A DNA stretch of 64,000 nt, taken from Tenebrio molitor. Taxonomy: Eukaryota > Arthropoda > Insecta > Coleoptera > Tenebrionidae. This document shows, one piece after another, positions 21,442 through 31,781 of the stretch. Location: assembly GCF_963966145.1 (NCBI RefSeq), contig NC_091056.1, forward strand, positions 2,192,771-2,256,770, in the 5' to 3' direction. Position numbers and translations under genes: made by a program. The notes beneath the pieces are model-generated. The model did not search any database, was not told the origin of the DNA, and saw only the letters and a program-made list of their open reading frames with translations. Every line of letters starts with the position of its first letter. Positions within the stretch are counted from its first letter, which is position 1.

Positions 21442-23503
21442 TTATAGATTGACGTCCGTACGTACGACCCAGCCGCTTATCTACCGCCGGGACATGAACC
21501 ATCGTAAACGAATTGGACCGTTTATAAATCGACGTATGCGTTTTCCGTAAACGTTGTCTTCCAAGCGTACGCAAGGAAGTTGGTCATGTTTCAACATGTT
21601 TTCCACCGCCTTGTCCTTATGTTTGTCCCAGAAAAATGAGCTGCACCTAATACAGTGCAATTGACAATTATTTACATCAAAGAAGGCGTTGAAATCTTCG
21701 CCATGTGTCAACAGGGATGGAAGTATTTCTGGTTGCATATACCCATTACAATTTAAATTTCGAATTTTTTTCCGAAACTCGGCCAAACAGGCAACAGCCA
21801 CTGAATGTCCATTCTTCGTTATTGAAAACACCATTACGAAAGTAAGATTAATCTTCTACAGAGTGATCAACAAGAATCCAAATCAGAGCAGGCGTTGCAA
21901 ATTATCGGTCACGTCGTAGCAGAATCATACGCAAATAAGCGTTCAAAGCATGGCCGTAGACAATTTGTGGTCTCAAACGCTATTTTATAATAAATCATAC
22001 CTCATGAATTGTAGACGTTGGAATTATAATTGTGCATTGTATTATTATTATCTGATAATGGAGGTAATTTATAAAATAAACAAAAGCAATATTTTACATT
22101 TGTAAGAATTGGTAAATGACCAGCTTTATTGCCAAACACGACGCCACTGGTACGGAGATGTTTCGTTGAAATGTCACATTTCAAAATTCAAGGTTGTTCT
22201 TGTTGACAATTTAAGTGATTTAACCTAGAAAACAAATCTTCGATTTCCGCAAAGTTTACAGACGTTTATTGAAATTGTAAGCAATAATTATCCCAGAATA
22301 AGTTGTAAAATGGGTTTTACCATTAAAGAGAAGGCATTTTTATTAGATTATTTTCGAAAGAGGGTGAAACATGAAAGTGAAGACTGGCCTTACTTTGTAC
22401 CCCCTTACACTGAAGAATTTCAAGCCAGATGTCCGAAACTGATGGTATTGGTTATCAACAAGTTTATCAATGTCTTAAAATTATAGTGCCTAATTTTAGT
22501 GAATCACAATCCATCATTAAGGAGAAGTCAGGTCAGTCCTTAGTTCAAATTTTAGCAATGATGCAAAATGTTCGACAAATTATCAAGGAACATCCCTCAA
22601 CTTCCATAAGGCGTTTAAGACAGCAAATTAAATTGAGTTATGGCAGTTATTGCAAAAATTTTGAAGAATATTAATTTGTTTCCCTTGTGTGTTGCAAGAA
22701 ATAAAACCCACACATTACCTTAAACAAATTTTCATCATAAATGAATTTTGGCAATCCATTTCACCTGACAGCTTCATAAGTGTTTTTGGAAAATATGAGA
22801 GGCAAGTTTGACTCTGTCTGGACCACAATGCAGAACATTTCGAGCAGTTTTTGTGAAAAATTATTTTTTGACCTTGGAGTAATTTAAATGTTTTAAACTG
22901 GTAGAAAAGATACGAGTAAGTTCTCAATTAACCAAAAATGAGAGAATAATAACTTTAGCACTTTTCTTACAGAAAACAACAAAACAAAGAATTATGAAAA
23001 ATAATTATTTTTAAAATTTTGTAACCAAAGATTACGTGCCTTATGAAGGAATTTTATGTAACTGTGTGTTTTTTCCTTAATCAATAATGAATAATAATTA
23101 ATAATAACTTTCTTTTAAATTCGTTATTCATGAATTATAAAAAATTTATAAAAGTCATTAATAATAGATTTTTGAGAGGTAGGCAACCAACGAAACGAGT
23201 GTGCACAGCCAGTATATAAAAGTGTCTGATAAGTCTACGACATATGTTTCGATAAAACAAAAGATGAGGTAGCACTCTTGATTTGGATTCTTGTTGATCA
23301 CTCTGTATGTCCTGAAGTACAAATTCAAAATTTGTGTCTTGGTCGGCCATCGCTGATTTTTTGACTTTTTCTTTTGCGCTTGCGTACCGAATGCGACAGG
23401 CCAATTTATAAAATGGTCTGTCGTTGACTATGGCACGTCAACGTCAGCGGTACCATCAACGCTTGCATCATACGTACGGATGTCAATCTATAAATCCAGC
23501 TTT
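21442..23503. mobile_element. Inverted-repeat element of about 2 kb inside repeat X
   Basis: The ends TTATAGATTGACGTCCGTAC and the complement ending at 23503 are inverted copies over about 100 bp with mismatches. A minus-strand frame 21834-21481 (117 aa) starts MVFSITKNGHSVAVAC and runs out through the terminal repeat. It has CIRCSSFFWDKH and may be zinc-binding, but I do not recognise it. A 28-bp segment (21861-21888) recurs inverted at 23278-23305. The empty site is seen in the copy of repeat X at about 63660. A second element is inserted at 22023-23222. Confidence 0.5.
22023..23222 (+). mobile_element. DUF4817 transposon relic, copy A
   Basis: Nearly the same sequence occurs at 61342-62520. 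The plus strand starts MGFTIKEKAFLLDYF (22312), the helix-turn-helix opening of DUF4817 transposases. After frame breaks comes VRQIIKEHPSTSIRRLRQQI (about 22590) and INLFPLCVARN, and then the C-terminal ISPDSFIS / HFEQFL words. No catalytic core remains. The right end holds GTATATAAAAG. Terminal inverted repeats were not found. Confidence 0.6.
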
Positions 23504-23666
23504 GTAGGGACCTCGGGGTTTTGTCCGTAAACGGTTGGTTGGGGAAGGTGGAACAGGCCTAGCTCTACGCGACTCTGAGAAGCTCATCGTACAACCCCGA
23601 ACGTTTATATCACTCGGAATTGGTCGGTAAACATTAGTCCGACCCGCGATACCCCGAGTACCTATA

Positions 23667-24827
23667 CAGTGCATTTTTTTTAACTGTTGCCATAGGGAAT
23701 TGCATGGTAAAATTTATACCCCCTGTTAACTTTTGTTCTGATGAAAATATTCAAACCATTTTTGGATCTAAGTTGGAAGATTTTTTAAACTATCGGATAG
23801 ATTACAATTCAATATCCTAAACTGTCGAAAAAGTTGTGAAAAAAATAATTTCTAGCGCGCCGGAATAATAGTACGTCGAGCGGCCGCCAGAATAGCGTCC
23901 TTGTCGGCTCAACTCAACCAGCACCTGACCATCTCCACTTTTGACTTTTGTCTTTTGTCACTTTCATTTAAAAAATAAATAGGGAGATCTCCTCGAGGCT
24001 ATGATTAAAGTCGCTTTTGGAAGGCAGAACATGTAAACATTTATTTATTAAAGAAAACAAAACGTTAACGCACAAATAACTCAACAAATTAACAGAAATT
24101 ATTAAAAGAAATGTTGAAAGTGTTCGACTGCTAGACAATGTCCCAAGCGATCTTGAAAATTTCTTCGCGTGTTTTTCTTGCCCTTAATTCCTCCACACTT
24201 TCTGGTTGATCTTTTATTTTTTTAACTGTTGCCGCAGGGAATTGCATGGTAAAAATTATACCCTCTGTTAACTTATGATGATCCACTGCAGATTTGGTGC
24301 AAATTTTTGTTTTTGTAATCATTAATAAGACTACGTAATGCATACTGTTTGAACAACGAACGACAAGCAGTTTTATTTTACTAATTTTACTCTTCAAAGT
24401 TGAAATTAATGAACGTAAATAATTTGACAAAAAACGTAGTAGGCGATATGGGAACAAAAATTAGGTTTTATATTTTAATTTATTATTTATTTTAATCATA
24501 GCCTCGAAGAGATCTCGCTATTTATTTTTTAAATGAAAGCGACAAAAGTCAAAAGTGGAGATGGTCAGATCTCAGGTGCTAGTTGAGCCGACAGGGACGC
24601 TATTCTGGCGACCGCTCGACGTACTATTATTCCGACGCGCTAGAAATATTTTTTCACAACTTTTTCGACAGTTTAGGACATTGAATTGTAATCTATGTGA
24701 TAGTTTAAAAAATCTTCCAACTTTGTTCCAAAAATGGTTTGAATATTTTCATCAGAACAAAAGTTAACAGGGGGTATAAGTTTTACCATGCAATTCCCTA
24801 TGGCAACAGTTAAAAAAAAATGCACTG
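23667..24827. mobile_element. Long-TIR (about 335 bp) palindromic transposon in repeat X
   Basis: CAGTGCATTTTTTTTAACTG at the left and its complement at the right are flanked by TATA on both sides. The arms stay paired as far as about 24007 and 24493. They include a GCGCGCCGGAATAATAG / CTATTATTCCGACGCGC block and AAAATAAATAGGGAGATCTC. The centre (24008-24492) holds a minus-strand frame. The last 57 bp of each arm is present a third time inside that frame (24215-24272). Superfamily unknown; TA or TATA targets suggest a Tc1-type or unusual element. Confidence 0.7.
24135..24457 (-). CDS. Unidentified frame inside the long-TIR element
   Basis: About 107 codons ending EELRARKTREEIFKIAWDIV and a stop at 24135. 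The first half is basic and leucine-rich, and the last 40 residues look like an ordinary charged helical domain. The stretch IIFTMQFPAATVKK is the piece that also forms the element's ends. I cannot name the protein. It could be a captured host exon or the remains of the element's own gene. Confidence 0.35.
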
Positions 24828-25465
24828 TATAAATGTCGCTTGTTTTCAAGACGATTCAGATTATCTTTCTGAGTTCCCTCGCGACCGAGAATTTGTTACC
24901 TCCAGCTCTAAGCTCCTGTCGGCGTACCTTGACCGCGTAGTTACTAATTAAACTTGGAATTGTCATAACTCGAATTGTAAAATATGAGTAATACCTGGGA
25001 TACGGTTTTGGAGAGGGTTTTTATCCGTCCCTGCCTGTCTGTCCTGTCTTATAAATTTGTTACTGTTTTTTTTGCAACCTTTCACTTGTCATTTTTGTTG
25101 TCATGTACCCGTTCTGTTTATTTTCAATGTTGCTGTATTAATATTGTTGTTTGTTTTTGCTATGGCTTCAGCTAGTTAATTTACTTTACAATGTTATACT
25201 TGGTCCTCGTTAATTTTGGATTCGTTCATTTGTTCGCCGAAAATCAAGGTTATCACAGGCATTTTTCAATAAAAGGTATTTTGCGTCCCTCACATGTGTG
25301 TTTTATTTTGCGGTACTCTTCCAAGTGGAACCCTCATCGTTTGCATTCCGAACCTTTTCCGCCAAAAGAAAATCACAACGTAGGGCCCCTCCGCTTCGAT
25401 GACGATCACGACCACATTTGTTTCAGTTTGCGCAGGTTCGAATATTTGGCGGAATGAAGTAATGT

Positions 25466-25766
25466 ATTCAGATCAGAGACTTGATATTCAGATCATTACA
25501 GGTTGAACAAGAAGAAGATATGCAACGTAAAAGAATACTGTTAACGGCCAGAGAGAAGCAGGCTATTGTTAATTATTATTGTTTAGAAAGAAGATAATTA
25601 ACTCCATTAACATAACCAAACCTTTCTTGTTGACGTCTTTATAACTAGATTTTGTGTACAGGCAACTGAAAAGGTATGTCACCATAGGTAGATACACTAG
25701 TTTCAATGTTTTGAAAACAAAATACTTAGGTAATTCACTTAACCTATCTTTACGCCTCCATTTGTT
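25466..25766. other. No gene seen
   Basis: Short AT-rich spacer between repeat X and the polymerase relic. Confidence 0.4.
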
Positions 25767-26093
25767 TTACGCCTGTTTTACATCATAATCTTTCATACCT
25801 ACATTAAAAAATGTTACTTTAACATTAATACATAAACCTCTATGTTTTTCAAGCAAATCTTCGGTTCTAAAGTAATTTAAACATCGTTCACAAATATATG
25901 TTTTGTGACCACGTGCCGACATATATTTTATCCACGTGAAATGAAATAGTAGTTCCATATCGGACAAACTATATGGGTTAGTACTTGTATTGGAGTTACA
26001 TTTTAACGGTAACATAAGCAAATTTATTGTCTTAGCGTTTCTTTTAACATTGGAGTTAATAGAGCAAAGTAAAACTTTTTGTTTTCTATTCAA
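25767..26093 (-). pseudogene. Polinton/Maverick-type DNA polymerase B protein, zinc-finger fragment
   Basis: The minus strand reads AKTINLLMLPL, FHFTWIKYMSARGHKTYICE and RCLNYFRTEDLLEKHRGLC. This layout (INLLLL.., H/WIK, then C-x2-C...H...C) precedes the palm domain in a large family of insect polymerase B proteins linked to Polinton-like elements. Only the finger and its flank survive; the exonuclease and polymerase domains would lie further down the minus strand and were not found. It is colinear with 29645-29426, so both may come from one insertion. Confidence 0.45.
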
Positions 26094-26813
26094 AACAGAT
26101 TGATAATTAATTTGTTACGTACAAATTTTCTAATATCTTTTATTGTAATGGGAAACTGAAGATCATCATCATATGTCACGACATCTTTAAAGTGGGTGTT
26201 GGATTTTGTAAATAGTTAATTTTAGTTGTTTCATTTTTGTTTCGTTTTGTTCGGTTTAGTTTTAGCGCATAGTTTAAGTTAGTTTTAAAAATTCAATTCA
26301 AAAATAGTTGCACCCTCTTTCATTGGTTATTGCGCGTTAATCGATTCACAATGTCGTGCAAAATCAGGGTTGACGAAACCTCCCCTGCCGGTGAGGAACA
26401 TTTTTGGGAGAGAAGAAAGAGACTTCGAATTTGACCGTCTTAGTGAAAACACCTAGTTTCGTAATCATCGTCTCGTGTTGTGACACCCACTTAATTGAAG
26501 TGGCACCGAAGTCCAAAATTATCGTTGAATTCCACCCATGCCAATCGGTCTATGGTCTCTTCGCGGTCCTCATTAAACGGTAAGTCAATTTTGATTTAAC
26601 CGGAGTCGGCCCGTTGGGCCAACCTACCTGCGTCGAGTAATGTCAAGTAAACGGTCAACTTAATCCCATGGGCCTGTTGGGCCAAGCTTGTAGGTAATTA
26701 GTTGCCGAATGATATTTGAAGGGATGCCAAATATTAGCAAGGCGGTCTCTATTTTAAAATTGAGACCGCCTTGATATTAGCGTTTTTTTTTGTGGTCGGA
26801 AAAATATCGTGTG
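26094..26813. other. No gene seen; contains a hairpin
   Basis: GTTGGGCCAA occurs at about 26615 and the related word TTGGCCCAAC near 27550 and 27595, which may be remnants of one older insertion. A perfect hairpin is listed separately. Confidence 0.35.
26738..26773. repeat. Perfect 12-bp-stem hairpin
   Basis: CAAGGCGGTCTC and GAGACCGCCTTG are exact complements with a 12-nt AT-rich loop. An ATATTAG word occurs on both sides. No T-tract is placed as in a terminator. Possibly a tiny MITE or a structured RNA piece. Confidence 0.6.
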
Positions 26814-27151
26814 TATAGTCCAATTTTTACCCTTTTGCGATGACGTCATTATCTAGTAACTTTACGTATGTTTGAGCTAGGATCAGAAACAAATTTGAAT
26901 TGATCATAAATAACTATAAATGTGTCAAATTTGTTGACAATTGCTTCGAAAGGTTATGTTTGTAATCAATGTAATAAGTGAAAGAAATTAAAAATCGTCA
27001 AATTGACAGGAGCATAAAATAACCTCAAAGTGACCATCAATAAATAAACGTGTCTTTTTTTTTGTTTTTTTTCTGTTTCTGTCGTTTCAATAAAGAGAAA
27101 GCGAGGAAGGAAATCGTGACGTCACCTCAAAAGGCTAAAAATTGGACTATA
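26814..27151. mobile_element. MITE with TGACGTCA in each end
   Basis: Left TATAGTCCAATTTTTACCCT and right AGGCTAAAAATTGGACTATA are inverted copies. Both arms run into TGACGTCA (about 26842 and 27118). TA borders fit a Tc1-type MITE. Non-coding. Confidence 0.7.
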
Positions 27152-27157
27152 CCACGT

Positions 27158-27253
27158 GTTGAAAATTCGATTTCGCACTCGTTTGCTTAAGCCACGCGCC
27201 TACGGCTTGTGGCTCAATTCTGCAAACTCGTGTGAAATCTTTCATTTTTAACT
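27158..27253. repeat. Foldback repeat, copy 5
   Basis: GATTTCGCACTCGTTTGC pairs with GCAAACTCGTGTGAAATC around a GC-rich centre (CACGCGCCTACGGCTTGTGG). It abuts the right end of the MITE at 26814-27151. Confidence 0.5.
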
Positions 27254-27819
27254 CTTGATATACAATATACTATTTCATTGCATTTCTGTTACCGTACAAA
27301 TAACTGAAAAATGAAGAAATTGTCAAAGAAAAAAACTTCACCGACGACTAATTTTAAAAGGAAGCAAAATTGGAGTTACGACTCTGTTTCTTGATTCAGT
27401 TCAAGACGATTCAAGACTTGTACCTGCGGATCATTGGGGTTCGGTTACTTACCACTTTTTCGACAACCTTCGTTATAAGAGGACTCATCTTTTCCAATAA
27501 TTGTCTAAGTCGGTGACAGGGTTCTTAATCCCCTGGCTGGGCATATTTGGCCCAACTCCGACTCTGAGATTAGGGACCGCCCGTAGCGTTGGCCCAACTG
27601 GTCTACGCCAGATTTAACGAATTGTGGATCACGAGGAAAATCGAACAAAACTCTTCGTTTAGGTAGGCTTAAGTCAACTAAAACTGACTTAAGTGCCCTG
27701 GAGACAAACAGTGGGGATACGAGGACTTTCTATTAGCATTTTTATTAGCCAGATATAAGGCACACTACTGCCCAAAGAAAACAATATTCATCCTCATTGA
27801 TGACGGCATGTTTATTCTT
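27254..27819. other. No gene seen
   Basis: Mixed composition. GC-richer words (GGCTGGGCATATTTGGCCCA at about 27536) suggest an old insertion, but nothing was recognised. Confidence 0.35.
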
Positions 27820-27823
27820 TACA

Positions 27824-28556
27824 CAGGGTGATTTATACAGTCTCATACAAATTTTAACCAGTGGTAGATTCCAACTCCTTGACACTCTTACAAAAATGTC
27901 TAGGTTCTAAGGTTAAAATTGTTGAAGATAAAGCATATTGAAGAGTGTACTACCACCTTAAGAACTGCAGATAAATGAAAATATTTTACGTTGAAACAAA
28001 CTATCAGGCATTGTTGTCAAAATGAAATTAAAGCGAACTTTAAAATATCAACATTTTCTCTATAGCAACAATTGTTTGCTTCTATTATGACATTCATGAC
28101 ATTTGTTATGTCTACGAGGGCAAGCTGATATAAAAGGTACCTAACTATGAAGGAGGCTATGAAAAACAAAAATTGTATTTTTCTCATATTCCTTAAACTG
28201 TCAGAATACTGTCACGAAATTATTACTACTCAATTCTGGTTGTACATTGACTTGTCAAAGTTTTTTTTATAATGGAAAAAATTGAGCACCGTGCCACCAT
28301 CAAGTTTCTAACAAGAGAAGGAAATAGTCCGATGGAAATTAGAAACCGTCTGTCAGCGGTGTATGGTGATTCTTCTCCATCCTATAAAACAGTAAAATTC
28401 TGGTCAAAACAATTTAAGTGGGGTTTTTAAAAAACAGTTTTTTATAAATATCTGCTCATAGAAAATCAATTATACCGGCTGAAAGTAAATTTTGCGACAA
28501 ATCAAATCTGTAAATTTCATCATTTTGCCACCGGCGGTAAAAGATGAATCACCCTG
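27824..28556 (+). mobile_element. Mariner relic, internally deleted
   Basis: Inverted ends CAGGGTGATTTAT and ATGAATCACCCTG are next to TA. The interior encodes only the first 52 residues of a mariner transposase at 28272-28430. Confidence 0.65.
28272..28430 (+). pseudogene. Mariner transposase N-terminal helix-turn-helix
   Basis: MEKIEHRATIKFLTREGNSP opens a HTH_48-type DNA-binding domain, followed by EIRNRLSAVYGDSSPSYKTV and WSKQFKWG, words conserved in SETMAR-like mariners. The frame stops right after this domain at 28428, and no catalytic D,D34D region follows. It was inserted among the polymerase fragments on the opposite strand. Confidence 0.7.
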
Positions 28557-28689
28557 TAGTACCTTCTTTATCCCCTCGGTATGGCTCCCACTGGTGTCGA
28601 CGCGTACGTGTTGTGGTGCGTCGATAGAGGTCGCCACAAATTCATGCAAAACATATGATGCAAAGATTGCCAAGCATGCCAAGCCATGG

Positions 28690-29149
28690 TATATATGGCC
28701 GTTTCATTTTGCAATTTCTCTATAAGAGAAAAATTCCGTAATTTCCCGTAAAGTAGCGACATCATACGAATTTAATTTTAACCAATCTACAAACTACGAC
28801 TACGTCAACTTGTCAAATTTATTTTCTTGGTTAGATAGCGGTTAGTTGTCGTATGTTGTTTGTCTGTTAATCTGCTTGTCACTCGAAATTAATAAATTAA
28901 AATGAACACAACGAAACCAAACACGACAACCAAAAACTGAACAATAAATGTTATAATTGAACACTGAGCAGAGAAGTGTAAGAAAATACTTCCAAAATCT
29001 GACAATTCTGACGTTCAATTTGACAATTTGACAATGACAATGAAAAAAAAATATTATGAAAGGGTCCAGCAGATGTCGCTACTTTACGGTAGTGCATGGT
29101 TTGCTTTCTAGGAACACTTTTATTTTGAAATTGAAACGGCCATGTATAC
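28690..29149. mobile_element. Outer MITE of a nested pair
   Basis: TATATATGGCCGTTTCATTT at the left and TTGAAACGGCCATGTATA at the right are inverted copies. The inner element at 28746-29089 lies just inside. A short DREF-like word TATCGATA occurs right of it at about 29161. Confidence 0.5.
28746..29089. mobile_element. Inner MITE
   Basis: CCGTAAAGTAGCGACAT and ATGTCGCTACTTTACGG are perfect inverted ends. The sequence between them is AT-rich with repeated TGACAATTTGACA words. Non-coding. Confidence 0.65.
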
Positions 29150-29425
29150 ACGTCTAGGGTATATCGATACAGTTGGCCATGATGCAAAGTAAGGTACAAA
29201 GGTATCGCCAACGGTGCAGAGATATATCTCCCTCTCTTTTAATTTCGAGCAATGTTAAGTTAATCTGTTTTGACACGATACAAAAATTTCTTAAAATTGT
29301 GTACCTACTTCTATCTTTGTCCCACTCACGGGATTTATCGATAATGTTCTCACTTTTAATTTCGCGGCGAAAAATTGTGGAGCGGAATGGCGCTACCTTC
29401 TAAAGATACAGTAGGTACCTACCTT

Positions 29426-29645
29426 AATGCAAAGCACATCCTGAATCCTTTTCAGCAAATTAATCCAATTTTGTCATGAGTTTATCCGTTACGTTATCTT
29501 GATACCATCGCTTTAGATCAGTAGTAGAACCGAGAGGGGTGTTTTTAGTGCTAAAACTTTTTAAATCCATTTCCCCTGTTTGAGGTTTTATAAAATTAGC
29601 AGATAAAATGACGTTAATTTTAACCATAGGATTCTTGAAGAATTT
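29426..29645 (-). pseudogene. Polinton-type polymerase B protein, N-terminal fragment
   Basis: The minus strand reads KINVILSANFIKPQTGEMDL, KSFSTKNTPLGSTTDLKRWY and then, after one in-frame stop, FAEKDSGCALH. In the same family as the fragment at 25767-26093 this region is usually ..K.F.T....STDL..W......K..EF.EKDSGWAL. A stop sits where a glutamate is expected, and the W of SGWAL is C. It lies upstream of the zinc-finger fragment in the right order. A lysine-rich frame at 30080-29889 may be more of it. Confidence 0.45.
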
Positions 29646-31278
29646 TCTTAATTTTTAACAGAAAACATGTACACGATTTTTTCAAAAACATTAAAGGATT
29701 CTTTATGTTTAGTGTTGATATAAAACCAGTACGAATTCTGTTGTTAAAAGATTATTAAATATCTTCCCATTTTACATTGCACACTTGTCTTTTTACACAT
29801 GTCGATACACTTTCACCTGACTTTATTAACAATTTCTTGAGTTGTTTGACTTTCGACTTTCAATCGATAATATTTTAGATGCGACAAACTAGCTTCCAAA
29901 GAAAAAGGTGACTAAACAATTGTCTTCATAAATTTTAATCTTAATTGTTTTGCGAACAATTTGTATTTTACGGTTAATATAAGTTTGAAGTGTATTAATT
30001 TCTGTCAATAATTTTATTTTACTTATGTAAGTGCGTATCACTTTCAAAAAACGCTTCCACAAACATGTGACACTGTCCATTCTGTAAAAATTTCGTTCTT
30101 AATTAATGCGTAAAACGGAAACTATGGAAATAATAATAAATTGTGTGTGTGCCTACACATACCGGGTGTCCCAACACTTGCAGGTGCTCATCTGAAACGA
30201 AAGCTCACGATGATCTACGAACCCTTAACCAATCCCAACAAAAGAAGGAGTGATAAAAGTTACTGAGTAAGCTCACCCTAGGAAACTCTTTACTTACTGA
30301 GGAACCATACAATATAGGAAAAAATGATGTATGGCAAAAAAGGTTTCTTTTTCGAGGGTGAATCGGATGGCGCAAAAAAAATTTCTCTTTTTCCGGAGAC
30401 TTATACTTTTATGAAAAGTTAATTATCTTGAGAACCATACACATTAGGAAAATTCAATATACCCATCGCACAACAATTATCGCATCACTTTGATTCTTAA
30501 GTATAGGTATAGCAAATGGTTTGCAAACATTTGGTGTAAATAGACTAAATTTAATTTTTAAGCAGATTTCAACCCTATATTGGAATGATAATTGATTTTT
30601 GCACTGGTTGTGTTAATTTTTGTTGACTGTATCCAAGACATTGCAGAACCATCTCGTTTACCACAATACTTTTAAGCGAATTAATCAATGACTGTAACTC
30701 CTTATGTTGATATGTGCAATATGGATTTTATACAATTCCATTCTCGGAAAGATTACACAGAAAGAAAAAATAAGTTAAAGTTCAAATTTTACATGTATAA
30801 ACATATGTTATGCGATAATTGTTGTGGGGAGTGTACTACAATAAATATTTCTTTTTCGAGGTTGGACCCGAAGACACATAAAAAAGAAAAATTCTCCTTC
30901 TTATTTTAGGAGAAATGTCACTTTTACGAAAACTTAATTATCTTGGGAACCATACATATTACGAAAATTTGCTTCGACAGATAAGGGTTTTTTTTCAGGG
31001 AGAATCCGAGGGTGCAAAAAAATAAGATTTTTTTTTGAAAAAAATTAAAGTGCCATTATCTCGGAAACGGTAGGTCGAATTTTGAACTATGACGGAAAAT
31101 GTGCGCCTTTAAAAAGTGCATCGGATGACTCGAAATGCCCTATCGCGACTTGTAAAGCAATTTTTCCATCAATTTTCAGTAAGTTTAAAACGGTAAAGAA
31201 AATAATCAATTTTTTTCATCTCCTCCGATTTCTCAGTTCGAGGGATGAAGTTTAATATGTAACTCGGGGGAGCTAGGA
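29646..31278. other. No gene recognised; repeat-like
   Basis: From about 30164 the text ACCGGGTGTCCCAACACTTG resembles the ends of TA-target insect MITEs, and GGAACCATACA/AATTATCTTG words recur at 30302, 30432 and 30948. This looks like several decayed copies of one unit. No reliable frame. Confidence 0.35.
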
Positions 31279-31781
31279 TCACTTTGAAAAACCTACCCTC
31301 TCCAGAGAAAAAAATCCCACATATAGGGGTCGGAACACTGAATTAGGTGGCGAAGTTTGACAAATCTCCGATTGACGGAAGACAGGTTTCCGGCGATGAA
31401 AATCTCTTATCTTGAATCTGTCAGAGTAGGAAGGAGCAAAATTAAACGTCCTCTGAACCGGCTTTACGGAGCTGGAAGGAACGTGCAATATTTTGAAATT
31501 TAAGGCCTCGAAAGTGAGGATTCATCTTCATTTCCGCCCGACCAAAAACTGAGGGAAGAAAGATTTGGGCATCCCCTGTACAGAGATAATTGTCCCGAGG
31601 TTGTATTCCGACTCTCGGACTTTGAAAAAAAAGTGATTTTCGAGCCGTCCGCTCTTCCATATGTTGCAGGTTTCTTGATCAAATTGGACTCAAATTGTTA
31701 GTTTTTTTTTATCGAACTAGTACTAATTGCTAATCGGGGAATGTGTAGATTATTTAGAAATCAAATATGGATTATGTTCCT
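31279..31781. other. No gene recognised
   Basis: A GC-richer patch with overlapping short frames in several phases. It may be an old LTR or element body. No domain seen. Confidence 0.3.

Larger units (their letters stand above)
20507..25465 (+). repeat. Long dispersed repeat X, copy 1 (LTR-like), with two nested insertions
   Basis: From GTTGGCAATCCTGGGGAG (20507) to TTTGGCGGAATGAAGTAATG (25465) the sequence matches 62781-64000 and, at its far end, the complement of 54828-55146. Without its insertions (21442-23503 and 23667-24827) it is about 1.7 kb. It is GC-richer than its surroundings and has no long frame. AATAAA lies at about 25269. The shape fits a long solo LTR, but no TG...CA ends or target duplication could be proved. 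Cys- and Phe-rich short frames around 21064-21258 look like chance. Confidence 0.55.

Noticed and set aside
26738..26773. Perfect hairpin read as a bacterial-type terminator
   Set aside because: The window is eukaryotic and no U-tract follows at the right place.
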